From NCBI GenBank assembly GCA_036274895.1, contig DASUEU010000064.1:1-64000 (forward strand): a stretch of 64,000 nucleotides of DNA. The letters are read 5' to 3'. The notes beneath the pieces were generated by a model that saw nothing but the letters and a program-made list of their open reading frames with translations, was not told the DNA's origin and did not search any database. Of the stretch, positions 9,601-17,300 are shown in pieces. Both the position numbers and the translations under genes were made by a program. The stretch's first letter is position 1. Every line of letters begins with the position of its first letter. This DNA is from CALMKX01 sp036274895. Its GTDB lineage: Bacteria; Acidobacteriota; Thermoanaerobaculia; Multivoradales; SZUA-115.

Positions 9601-12600
9601 GAGCTGCTGGCCTGCGAGGTCGGTGATCTCGTTGGTCAGCTGGAAGCGGTGCTGGGTCGAGGCCTCGAGCGGGGCCGCCGGCGTGAAGGTGGCGCTGCGG
9701 CCGTTGGCGGCCACGGCGACCGAGCCGGGGATCAGCACGCCGGTCACGTTGTGGGTCACCTGGAAGGTCGAGGTGGTGACGGTGATCGGGTTGATCGCTT
9801 CGCTGAAGCTGGCGGTGATGGTCGCGTCCGTCCCGACGCCGGTGGCGCCCGAGGCCGGATCCGCCGAGCTCACCGAGGGCCGGGTCACGTCCCCGGCATT
9901 GCCGGTCTGGAAGCCGCGGGTGCCGGGGTTGTCGAGGGGGTTGCCCACCAGGTCGGTCAGGTCGGTCGACACCACGATCGAGTAGAGGGCATTGGCGGAC
10001 AGCGCCGCCGCCGAGGTGAAGGTCGCCCGCCGGTTGCCGTCGGAGAGGGCCAGCGAGCCCGGCACCTGCACGGCGCCGGCGAAGACGCGGAAGCCGCGGG
10101 CCAGGGTGATCGAGTTGACCGGCTCCGAGAACCGCAGCACCACCAGGGCGTTGACCGGGACGCCCACGGCGCCGTCGCCCGGGCTCGAAGCGAGCAGGAT
10201 GGGGCGCTCGGCATCCGGCACGAAGGCCGTGGTGAAGCTGAAGGAGGAGGTGCCGGTCAAGAGGTTGCCCGCGGCGTCCTTGATCCCCGAGGTGCTCAAG
10301 AAGACCGAGTGCGAGCGGCCGATGGCCAGCGGGCGGTTCGGCACGAAGGAGGCCGTGCGGCCCTCGGGATCGACCTGGATCATCCCCGCGACGTTGGTGA
10401 AGCCGACGTTCTCGCGCACCGTCCAGTTGGCCGGCACCAGGGTCGCCGGGTCCATCCGCTCGGAGAACTCGACGGTGATCGGGGAGTTGACCGGCACGCT
10501 CACCTGGCCGCTCGTGGGGCTGGTGCGCACGATGGTCGGCCGCGTGGTGTCGACCACCACGGCGGTGGTGAACGAGCTGGCGAACGGCGCCGCCATCAGG
10601 TTGCCGGCGAGGTCTCGCACGCCCGATACCTGCACGGTGTAGAGCGTGAGCCCCTCGAATCCCGGCGGCGAGGGGGTGAAGGTGACCGAGAGGCCGTCCG
10701 CCGAGCGGGTCACGCTGCCCGCGACCTCGCTGGCGCCGGCGAGCACACGCACCACTCCGCTGCGCACGGAGCTCGCCTGCAAGGGCTCGGTGAAGCGCAC
10801 GATCACCACGCTGTTGGCCGGTACTCCCGTCGCGCCCGCGGCCGGGGTGATCATGGCCACGGCGGGGGGTACCACGTCGGCGTTGAACGGATCGGTGCCG
10901 AGCTGGGACTCCTCGAGGTTGGTCAGGCCGTCGCCGTCCGGGTCGTCGCCGGCATCGCCGGGCTGGGTCGGGTCGAGGCCGTAGGCGCTCTCGTAGCCGT
11001 CGGGCATGCCGTCACCGTCGGTGTCGGCACGCAGAGGATCGGTGATGAAGCCGTCCGCCCCGGCGATCACCTCTTCGCCGTCCAGCAGGCCGTCGCCGTC
11101 GGTGTCGGGGTTGGTGGCGTCGGTGTTCTCGAGCACCTCCTCGCCGTTGGGCAAGCCGTCGGCGTCGCCGTCCTCGCTGCCGTCGGGGATGCCGTTGCCG
11201 TTGCTATCGACCCGCAGGGGGTCGAGGCGCAGGCGCGCTTCGAGGCCGTCCGGCAGGCCGTCGTTGTCGCTGTCCGGGTCGAGCAGGTTGCGGATGCCGT
11301 CGCCGTCGGTGTCGCTGGTGGGCAGGGGTTCGCTGCCGTCCACCAGCCCGTCGTTGTCGGTGTCGGCCAGGATGGGGTTGCTGCCCAACGGCCCCTCCTG
11401 GGAGTCGGTCAGCCCATCGGCGTCGGTGTCGTTCAAGAAGATGCTGGTGCCGAGCTGGAACTCCTGGAGGTTGGTGAGGCCGTCGAAGTCGAAGTCCGCG
11501 GCGCCGTCGCCGCCGTTGACCGCATCGAGGCCCACGCCGCCCGGCCGCGAGACCACCATCAGCTCGGCGAGGCCCGGTGTGTTGCTCTCGTCGGCCGTCG
11601 AGGTGAAGCGCACCCGGCGCACCCCTTCGAGGTCCACCGGCACGGCCACGTCGCGCGACGGCGCCGGCAGCAGCACCTCGCCGGAGTTGAAGATCTCGCT
11701 GCCGTTGTCGTCGAAAGCCTGGAAGGTGCCGGCGAAGAAGTCGAAGCCGTCCGGGTTCTGGCGGTTGCCCAGCAGGCGGATCTGCGCCACGCTCTGGTCG
11801 CTCGGGAAGACCACCTCGATGAAGGGGGCGCTGCGCCGGTTGGCGGCGTCGCCCACGGCCGTGAACCAGGAGGTCTGGAGGTTGCCGTCGATCGCCCTGG
11901 CCGGCGCGAAGCCCGAGGAGAAGCTCGAGGCGTTGACCGTCACACCCGGCAGGCGCGAGAGGTTCGAGCCGCCCGGGTTGAGCGCGTTGAGCGCCTCGAA
12001 ATCATCCGGCAGGCCGTCTCCGTCCGAGTCCTCGGTGAAACTGACCGCCAGCTGGATGGTGGAGATCACCCCCTCGTGGGTCGCGGTGACCAGGAAGGTG
12101 CCGCTCGAGACGGCGTCGACGAGGCCGTCCGGGCTGACCGTGGCGATGGTCCGGTTCGAGGACAGGTAGAAGGTACCGGTGTCCTCCAGGGTGAGGTCGA
12201 GCTCGGTACCGTCCACCAGGGCACCGGTGGTCACCAGCTGGGCACTCGGCGTGGCCGAGGTGAGCACCGGGGCCGGCGAGGTGATGGCGAGGCTCAGGGG
12301 GATGGGCGCGTCGTCGCCGAAGGTGATCGGGCCGATGACGGTGACCCCGTTCGGGGTGCCGAGGACGAAGGCCGAACGAGCGCGCTCCACCCGGCCGCCG
12401 CGGTTGCAGACGACCCGGATGCGGAAGGCACCCTGCGGCACCGGCACATTGCCGAGGGTGAAGGTGCCGTTGGGGGAGACCTGGATCTGGCGGTTCAGGA
12501 CCGAGGCGACGCAGCTCTCGTCGAGGCGGGGCGGCGCCACGAAGTCACGCACCAGCGGATCGAGCCCCTGGTCGATCTCGTCGCCGTCGTCCAGCCCGTC

Positions 12601-13161
12601 GCCATCGGTGTCGGCCCGCAGGGGATGGGTGCCCAGCCCGAGCTCGTCGAGGTTGGTCAGGCGGTCGATGTCGACGTCGAGGTCCTGATCTCCCGGGGTG
12701 TTGGGGTCGAAGCCGTAGCTGGTCTCGAAGGAGTCGGGCAGGCCGTCGCCGTCGCGGTCGCCGGCCGAGCCGACCAGGAGGTCGATCTGGCCCGCGTGGT
12801 AGTCCGTCGAGGTCTGATGGCCGGCGAGGTCGCCGAAGAAGATGGTGATGGTGGCATGGCCCGGTCCCACGGCGGTGACCACACCTCCGGGCCCGACGCT
12901 GACGATCAGGGCGTCCGAGGTCTCATAGAACGTGAACGGGTCGGCCGTGACGTTGCGGGGACCTCCGCCCACGTCCGGCGCGGTCACCGTCAGCGGGATC
13001 GACTGCCCCACCGTCAGGGTGGTCACCGGCGCCGTGACCATCAGGTCGAGCGCTGCCGGCGGCGGATCGGGCGGTGGGTCGGGCTCCTGCGCGAACAGGT
13101 TGCCAGCCACGAGCAGGAGCGCTAGGGGCAAACCGGGGAGCTTTCGCAACATTGTCTGCAT
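3694..13161 (-). CDS. Giant exported protein with 22 Ig-like (Big_5) domains, TSP3 calcium repeats and an F5/8-type domain
   Basis: A single 3155-residue frame. A signal peptide covers about residues 1-24 (cleavage near LFAQEP). Next come a Big_2-like domain, TSP3-type DxDGDGxxD repeats, a second Big_2-like domain, an F5/8 type C (discoidin-like) segment with AIDGNLQTSW, and a long block of further TSP3 repeats (around residues 640-780). The rest is 22 copies of a roughly 105-residue Big_5/SbsA-type Ig domain, each opening with a variant of DxxxPxVxxxxPxxGATGVxxN and ending near DLAGN...FTT. The order of domain subtypes repeats every nine domains. There is no sortase, PorSS or transmembrane anchor at the C-terminus (ends FTTTN). 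It is third in an operon with the genes at 13175 and 14365. Likely a secreted or surface filament/adhesin; that function is inferred. Confidence 0.9.
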   Translation of the reverse strand: MQTMLRKLPGLPLALLLVAGNLFAQEPDPPPDPPPAALDLMVTAPVTTLTVGQSIPLTVTAPDVGGGPRNVTADPFTFYETSDALIVSVGPGGVVTAVGPGHATITIFFGDLAGHQTSTDYHAGQIDLLVGSAGDRDGDGLPDSFETSYGFDPNTPGDQDLDVDIDRLTNLDELGLGTHPLRADTDGDGLDDGDEIDQGLDPLVRDFVAPPRLDESCVASVLNRQIQVSPNGTFTLGNVPVPQGAFRIRVVCNRGGRVERARSAFVLGTPNGVTVIGPITFGDDAPIPLSLAITSPAPVLTSATPSAQLVTTGALVDGTELDLTLEDTGTFYLSSNRTIATVSPDGLVDAVSSGTFLVTATHEGVISTIQLAVSFTEDSDGDGLPDDFEALNALNPGGSNLSRLPGVTVNASSFSSGFAPARAIDGNLQTSWFTAVGDAANRRSAPFIEVVFPSDQSVAQIRLLGNRQNPDGFDFFAGTFQAFDDNGSEIFNSGEVLLPAPSRDVAVPVDLEGVRRVRFTSTADESNTPGLAELMVVSRPGGVGLDAVNGGDGAADFDFDGLTNLQEFQLGTSIFLNDTDADGLTDSQEGPLGSNPILADTDNDGLVDGSEPLPTSDTDGDGIRNLLDPDSDNDGLPDGLEARLRLDPLRVDSNGNGIPDGSEDGDADGLPNGEEVLENTDATNPDTDGDGLLDGEEVIAGADGFITDPLRADTDGDGMPDGYESAYGLDPTQPGDAGDDPDGDGLTNLEESQLGTDPFNADVVPPAVAMITPAAGATGVPANSVVIVRFTEPLQASSVRSGVVRVLAGASEVAGSVTRSADGLSVTFTPSPPGFEGLTLYTVQVSGVRDLAGNLMAAPFASSFTTAVVVDTTRPTIVRTSPTSGQVSVPVNSPITVEFSERMDPATLVPANWTVRENVGFTNVAGMIQVDPEGRTASFVPNRPLAIGRSHSVFLSTSGIKDAAGNLLTGTSSFSFTTAFVPDAERPILLASSPGDGAVGVPVNALVVLRFSEPVNSITLARGFRVFAGAVQVPGSLALSDGNRRATFTSAAALSANALYSIVVSTDLTDLVGNPLDNPGTRGFQTGNAGDVTRPSVSSADPASGATGVGTDATITASFSEAINPITVTTSTFQVTHNVTGVLIPGSVAVAANGRSATFTPAAPLEASTQHRFQLTNEITDLAGQQLNFFSTAFTTAAGTDDQPPAVLALSPPDGAAAVPVNVRVSVRLSEPVAITSVNTAAITLATGGNAVPGAVSVSSDRLVLTFVPALPLAPSAPYSVAVGGFTDRAGNPVVPASASFTTAASGANDTGRPTVMSVSPVNGATGVDVATSVIWTFNEPVDPTSVGLGSMPVTVDGFSGQLPGTYGVAGAQVTFVPLAPLPANQRVRPQVNFDGVRDFAGNGSNFSQTTFVTGAAADTTPPEVLLVTPLDGASEIGPNAEVVLTFTEPLDASTISGQTFDVLAGGSRLFSSVFRSSDNRTVTLATTLPAASTVSVVATNDVKDLSGNRLADFSSQFATAQSFDSGRPSVVSQRPANGATGVGTGSSIVLYVNERLDETTIPGALFVAQNGDPVAGQVAVTGNGRAIEFQPDAPWLPSALVQIFLTPDARDLNSNALNNYEASFRIAADPATTTPSVVRTHPLNGATDLPTNTVVELEFSEPLDPATVTGSTVTLRQNIGGSPVVATTVSLVRQGRVVRLVPAAALISGQQYFVQVTVGLRDLQGQGPAFAQNFAFFRPGPAADTAAPSVEALSPPDGQAGVGLNARVRARFSEAINPLTVNGSTISIMAGAVTVLPSTISFGNGDRDVLIVPQAPLAPATTYQVRVEGVEDLAGNPVTLAEAFFTTGGEPDTVAPQVLRSNPFSGATGVPVNSTVILEVNEPVDVLTASAATLIVRENIGFANLSGTVSTSAGGQRLEFVPASGLPVGRSHSVFFSNQGIEDFSGNRLTGSNFSFTTHFAADTSAPQVSEVSPRDGWTAVATNARVSIRFNEPISQPSTLGVLLRRGGSGVTVLRSLSDGNRVLILTPLVPLAPSAVYSVEIAGVRDLAGNSLVGSLSTTFTTETGADLIAPAVSSIDPANGATGVARNAPVVLTFSERIDPNTITPASLTVTINATGAVVPGTIAVTSDVRRVTWTPAGLLPVSTVLRVQANNDITDLAAQRLSFFTATFTTGPAADLQPPTVLTVAPTDGATNVAVNARVAVRLSEPVAVASVGTGSIVLSLAGVPVGGATSLSSDRLTLTFTPSALLATSSTYQVAVGGFTDRSGNPVVPLTTTFTTSASATADTTRPSVTAVSPLNGATGVPVSTAITFSFGEPIDPGTVTVDSMPLTVDGFSGVLPGTYAVAGAQVTFTPLVPLPGGVRVRPQVNTDGVRDFAGNGSNFFQSSFVTEAAADTTPPTVVMVTPSDGATDVGPNTVVVLTFSEPLDAATINSPRLDLLVDGERLSASVSRSSDNRTVFLTTTLPPAATVTVVATDEVRDLSGNRLVEFVSQFSTAPSFDSGRPSVVSQRPGSGASGVARTSSIVLYTNEALDASTVPGALFVSQNGQVVTGTVSVTGGGRAIELIPDAPFVGSALVQVFLTTLATDLAGNPLNNYESSFRVAGDAALVNPTVVRTFPVNSQVGVPVNTVVEVEMSEPLDPATVNGSTVTLRQNIGGSPIIPSAISLLRGGRVIRFVPTSPLTLSQQYFVQLTTGVRDLGGQSFAATSNVVFFRPDLATDAVAPTAVAISPPAGQPGVGLNARVRARFDERVNPLTVDGGTILVTDGVNGIVPCTISFANGDRDVLIVPHGPLAANTPYMIRVEGVEDAAGNAVSVATSTFTTGSQPDTVQPLVTRTNPFSGATAVPVNSTASLEVSEPIDPLTVDASTFIVRENVGFTNLTGAYTVSANGRRLDFVPASPLPMSRSHSVFFSNQGIEDLAGNRLTGSNFSFTTAGTADASAPQVVEIGPRDGWSAVPVNGRVVIRFDEPIAQLSIDAVTLEDALGLVPVKRILSEGQRVLTLTPLRLLVASTLHTITVAGVQDLAGNLLLDVASTFVTETGADLIAPTVSSVVPANGATGVSRATTITLVFSERVQPATVTTAAISLTVNATGAAVPATMTLLPDGVTAVITPSSTLAATTLYRVSVNNEIVDLAGQRHGFTSTTFTTTN

Positions 13162-13174
13162 GGCAGCCTCGACC

Positions 13175-14368
13175 TCATCTCCCGTCCGAGCAGTGGTACT
13201 TGGTCAGACGGATCTCTTGCAGAATCTCTCCACCTGGGGCCTCGACGTAGTTGGAGGTCCCGATGTAGACGGCACGACCGCGCACCACCACGCTGTGGTC
13301 CTGGCCCAGGTTCGGATCCTCGGAGCGCCAGGATTCCCACTGCCTCGCGCCATCGGCAGCGAAGACGCTGACGTGGGGCTTGCCCTCCTTCGATCCCGCC
13401 ACGACCAGGGTGCCGTCGGCGAGCGGGGCGACGCGAAAGCGCGAGGTACCTTGCTGGGAGGCGGTGACCGGCTGCTCCCAGACCAACTTCAGGGCTTCGT
13501 CGTAGACCTGGAGCACGACCTCCTGGGCCGAGGAGTCGGCGCGGTCGTAGACCAGCGCGATCCGCCCGCCGGGGAGGGCCGCGACCGACCCGTAGCGGCC
13601 CTTGAAGACGTGCTCCTTGCTGACGCTGCCGTCGGCGGCGAGACGGCGCAGGTGCACCTTCGAGGGTCCGCGCTGCATCAGGTCGTAGGAGCCGGCGTTG
13701 GCCACCAGCAGCAGGCCGCCGCCCGGCTCCTCGAGCCCATCGAGGTAGCGCGCCGTCGGTCCCAGCGGGTCGACGAAACGTCGTTGGATCTCGCCGCCCT
13801 CGGTGAGGATCAAGGCCAGGGCGGACTGCCCCTGGCGGCCGAGGGCCAGCAGCTGGCCGGTGCTGAGCGGCAGCAGCCGCAGCAGCATGGCGTTGGCATC
13901 GAGGGGCAGCAGCTGGCCCTTCTGGAGCTGCCCCGACTCGCTCAGCTCGAGCACGGCGGCCGAGTGCATGTTGCCCTCGGCGGCCAGGAAGAGGCGCTTC
14001 TCCCCCACCACGGCCAGATCGTCGAGGGCCGTGAGCAGGACTTGCTCGAAGGGGGTCGCCCGCGTCGGGTCGAGGCGCTCGAGGGTCACCAGTCGCCGCG
14101 ACTCCCCCGCGCTGGTGACCCGGAAGACGCCGACCGCGAACCGCTCGAGCTCGCCGTCCACCGGCCGGAGCCAGGCGCCGACGACCAGTTCCTCCTGCCC
14201 CCAGGCCGCCAGCCCGGCGAGGCGGGTGTCGTAGCCGGGGGTCTTGAGGAAACGCTCCCACTCCAGCTCGAGCGGACAGGCGGCGAGCGGCGTCGCTGCC
14301 CAGCCGGTGACCAGCCAGCCGGCGAGCAGCAGAGAGCACCGCGCGGAGTGGATCGCTCGAATCCTCAT
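13175..14368 (-). CDS. Exported beta-propeller-like protein
   Basis: The start is placed at the ATG at 14368 because it overlaps the upstream stop as ATGA; three further codons upstream are open. The 397-residue product has a signal-like N-terminus (MRIRAIHSARCSLLLAGWLV) and then recurring blades such as LPGGRIALVYDRADSS, PLADGTLVVAGSKEG and FAADGARQWESW. These resemble PQQ/WD-type propeller strands in which a measured value is compared with text-like loops. No catalytic motif is recognised. It lies between two very large secreted proteins and is separated from the 3155-residue gene by only 13 nt, so it probably works with them outside the cytoplasm. The specific role is unknown. Confidence 0.75.
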   Translation of the reverse strand: MRIRAIHSARCSLLLAGWLVTGWAATPLAACPLELEWERFLKTPGYDTRLAGLAAWGQEELVVGAWLRPVDGELERFAVGVFRVTSAGESRRLVTLERLDPTRATPFEQVLLTALDDLAVVGEKRLFLAAEGNMHSAAVLELSESGQLQKGQLLPLDANAMLLRLLPLSTGQLLALGRQGQSALALILTEGGEIQRRFVDPLGPTARYLDGLEEPGGGLLLVANAGSYDLMQRGPSKVHLRRLAADGSVSKEHVFKGRYGSVAALPGGRIALVYDRADSSAQEVVLQVYDEALKLVWEQPVTASQQGTSRFRVAPLADGTLVVAGSKEGKPHVSVFAADGARQWESWRSEDPNLGQDHSVVVRGRAVYIGTSNYVEAPGGEILQEIRLTKYHCSDGR

Positions 14369-17300
14369 GGGCAGCACTGGCAGACGTCGTTGTACTGGCG
14401 GCTCAAGAAGGCGTAGTCCCCACCCAGCCGCAAGCCGATGTAGTAGATGTCGGCGGCGTCGAAGCAGGCCTTGCGCACGAAGAAGCCCTCCTGCGACGCG
14501 GCACAGGTCGCGCGCATGTCTCGATACATGCCGACGTCACAACGGGCCTTGGCGATGATCAGACTTCCCGGCCCGCCCGGGTAGCAGGTCTGGTAGCAGA
14601 TGTCGTGGGTATCGCAAGCGCGCGGGCCGGGACAGGTGTCGATGCGACCGGCGCAGACCGCGAACTGGGTATCGCTGCCTCCCGCCGGGTTGTCCTTGTC
14701 GAAGCCCGGCGAGGCCGGCAGCGAGCAGCCGTCGAACTGGCGCCGCCAGGTGGGGCACTGGATGCGATCGGTGCAGTCGAGCAGGTCGCCGAAGGCGATC
14801 GGTTTCTTGTCCACCACCTCGCCGTCGGCGCAGCACTGGGTGCGCTTCATGTAGATGTCCTCGCCGTCGCAGCAACCCTGGGTGGCGGGATCGATCGGGA
14901 TGCCGTCGCAGCACATGCTGTTGGTGAGCCGCTCGTAGGTACAGGTGCAGTTCGGCTGACCCGAGCAGTTGTCCTGCGTGCAGTCGTTGCCGTCGTCACA
15001 CTGGCAGGTGCAGGTGTCCGGGGGCGGCGGCGGGCCGCCGCCGCCCCAGCCGGCGCGGGTGATGCCGAAGCCGGGGTCCGAGACGATGATCGAGGCGTCC
15101 TCCGAGACGGTGCCCTTGCCGACGTTGACGAAGCGGTTGAGGGCGTGGTCGAACTGGTAGATGTCGATCATCCTGCCGGGCGGCAGGCCGTTGTTGGGCA
15201 GGGTGATGCGCGCCGGCGGGTCGAACTCCACCCCGTGGGGCTGGATGGTCCAGGCCGGCGGCATGAAGAGGGTGCCCGAGGGGGGCGGCATGGGCACCTT
15301 GTCCTGGTGCACCTGGCTGAGGGTGACGCGGCAGGTCGAAGACCCGTCCGGGCAGCGCACCGAGTTGGCGAACACGGTCAAAGACAGCCCGGCCACGCCC
15401 GCCATGGTCAAGGTCACGTCCTGGGGGCCGCCGACGATCTTCGAGCCCGAGGTGTCGAGGGCCGGGATCAGGATCGGCCGGCCGAGGTCGTTCTCCTGAC
15501 CGGCCACGGTGACGGTCTCGAAGGCGAGCGGCGGGTAGGTCTCCGGCCGCGGCGAGCCCGTGGGATCGATGTGCAGGTGGATCGCCCCCACCGGCACCCC
15601 GACGATGCGGAAGCGGCCTTCGGCGTCGGTCACGGCAGAGACCGAAACGGCGCCGGCGTCGGCGCTGACCACGGCACCGGGGATCGGGGTCAGGGCATTG
15701 TCGAGCACCACGCCGGTGAAGGCGGTGGCGGCCGGGTCTCCGGCCAGCAGCGCCGACACCGTGAAGGTGGCCGGCAGGCCGGTGTTGCCGGCGAAGTTGG
15801 CCGCCACGACGTTGTTGTTGATCCCGGGGTCGGAGCCCAGGGTCAGCACCGCGCGGGCCAGGCCGTCGAGGCCGGTCACCTCGACCTGGCTGGTGCCGCC
15901 GTCGAGGCTGCCGGTGCCCTTGACCACGTTGAAGGTCACTGCGACCCCGGCGATGGGGTTGCCGCCGCGGTCGACCACCAGCACCTCGAGGGGGGTGGGC
16001 AGAGGCGCGCCCGCCACACCACGCTGGTTGTCGCCCATGATCATCAGGATCTTGTCCGCCCCGCGGGCCAGGCCGGTGGCACAGAGCTCCACCTCGCCGG
16101 CCACGCCCACGGCGCTCGCCACCACGCGGTTGGTACCCACGCCGGCAGTGTCCCCGGTGGTGAACAGCACGGACGCCCGGCCGGAGCCGTCGGTGGGCAC
16201 CAGCACCTCGCGCTGCCCGGCGTCGCCCGCGGCGGCCCGCACCAGGCCGCTGTTGCGGGTGACCTCGAAGCGCACCAGACGCCCGGCCACCGGATTGCCC
16301 AGCTCGTCCTGTACCACCGCCACCAGCGGCGCCGGCAGGTCGGCGTTGACGAAGCCGAGCTGGCCGTTGCCGCTGCCCAGGGCGATGCGCGCGCCCACCG
16401 GCGGCTGGTAGAGCACCTGGATCGAGTGCCGGCCGACGTTGCCGGCGCGGTCCGTGGCGACCGCCTCGACGGTGTTCGGGCCTCGCACCAGGGGCAGGTC
16501 ATCGACCAGGAAGGCGCCCCCGCCCACCGCCGCCAGCACGCCGTTGACCATCACCGTCGCCTCGGCTCCGCCGGGCACGATGTCGTTGACCAGGCCGGTG
16601 ACGGCGACCCGATCGTTGACCGAGACGAAGCCCTCTCGGGGCGAGTCGATCCGGACGATCGGTGCGAAGACGTCGCGGGTGACCTGGATCGATGCCGTCC
16701 CCGTGCGGCCGTTGGTCTTGGTCGCCAGGGCGACCACCGTGTTGACCCCCTCGCGCAGGGGGACGGTCGCCGCAAAGGTGCCGCCGGAGATCGACGCCGG
16801 CACGCCGTTGACCGCGACGCTGGCCACCCCCGACGAAGCGGTTCCGCTCACGCTCACTTGGTCAGCCCGGGTGACGTCGCCGGTCTGGGGAGAGGTGATG
16901 GCGATGCCCAGGCCCGCCGTGTCGACCACGAAGCTGGTCGTCGCCGAGCCGAGGTTGCCGGCCAGGTCGGCCACCGAGGCGCCGAGGCTGAGAGTGCCCT
17001 CCGCCAAATCCTGCCCGAGGCTGCAACGGGCACCGTCCGGCCCGTCCTCGACGCAGGTGGCGGTGAGCGCCGAGCCGTTGGCGGTCAAGCCCAGCGTGGA
17101 GCGGTCCAGGGCGGTCTCGTCCTGGAGGGTTAGGACGATCTCGGGCCGGGCCTCGAGCACGAAGCTGCCGCTCGGGGGGGCGGTGATCGCCACCACGGGC
17201 GGCGTGGTGTCGCCGCCCTCGGCGAGGGTGACGGTGACCTGGGCCGAGCCGGTGTTGCCGGCCACGTCGAGGGCCTGGATCTGGATGACGTTGAGCCCGG

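Noticed and set aside
4300..10600. Regular repeats that could suggest a CRISPR array
   Set aside because: They are about 315-bp coding repeats of Ig domains with diverged sequence, not short identical repeats with unique spacers.
9649..13125. 1158-codon open frame on the plus strand, His/Gly/Arg-rich
   Set aside because: It is antisense to the giant Ig protein gene. The composition and lack of any domain show it to be a shadow of high-G+C coding DNA.
14605..17133. 842-codon open frame on the plus strand
   Set aside because: Antisense to the 1651-residue protein gene, with shadow-like Arg/His/Gly composition and no start context.
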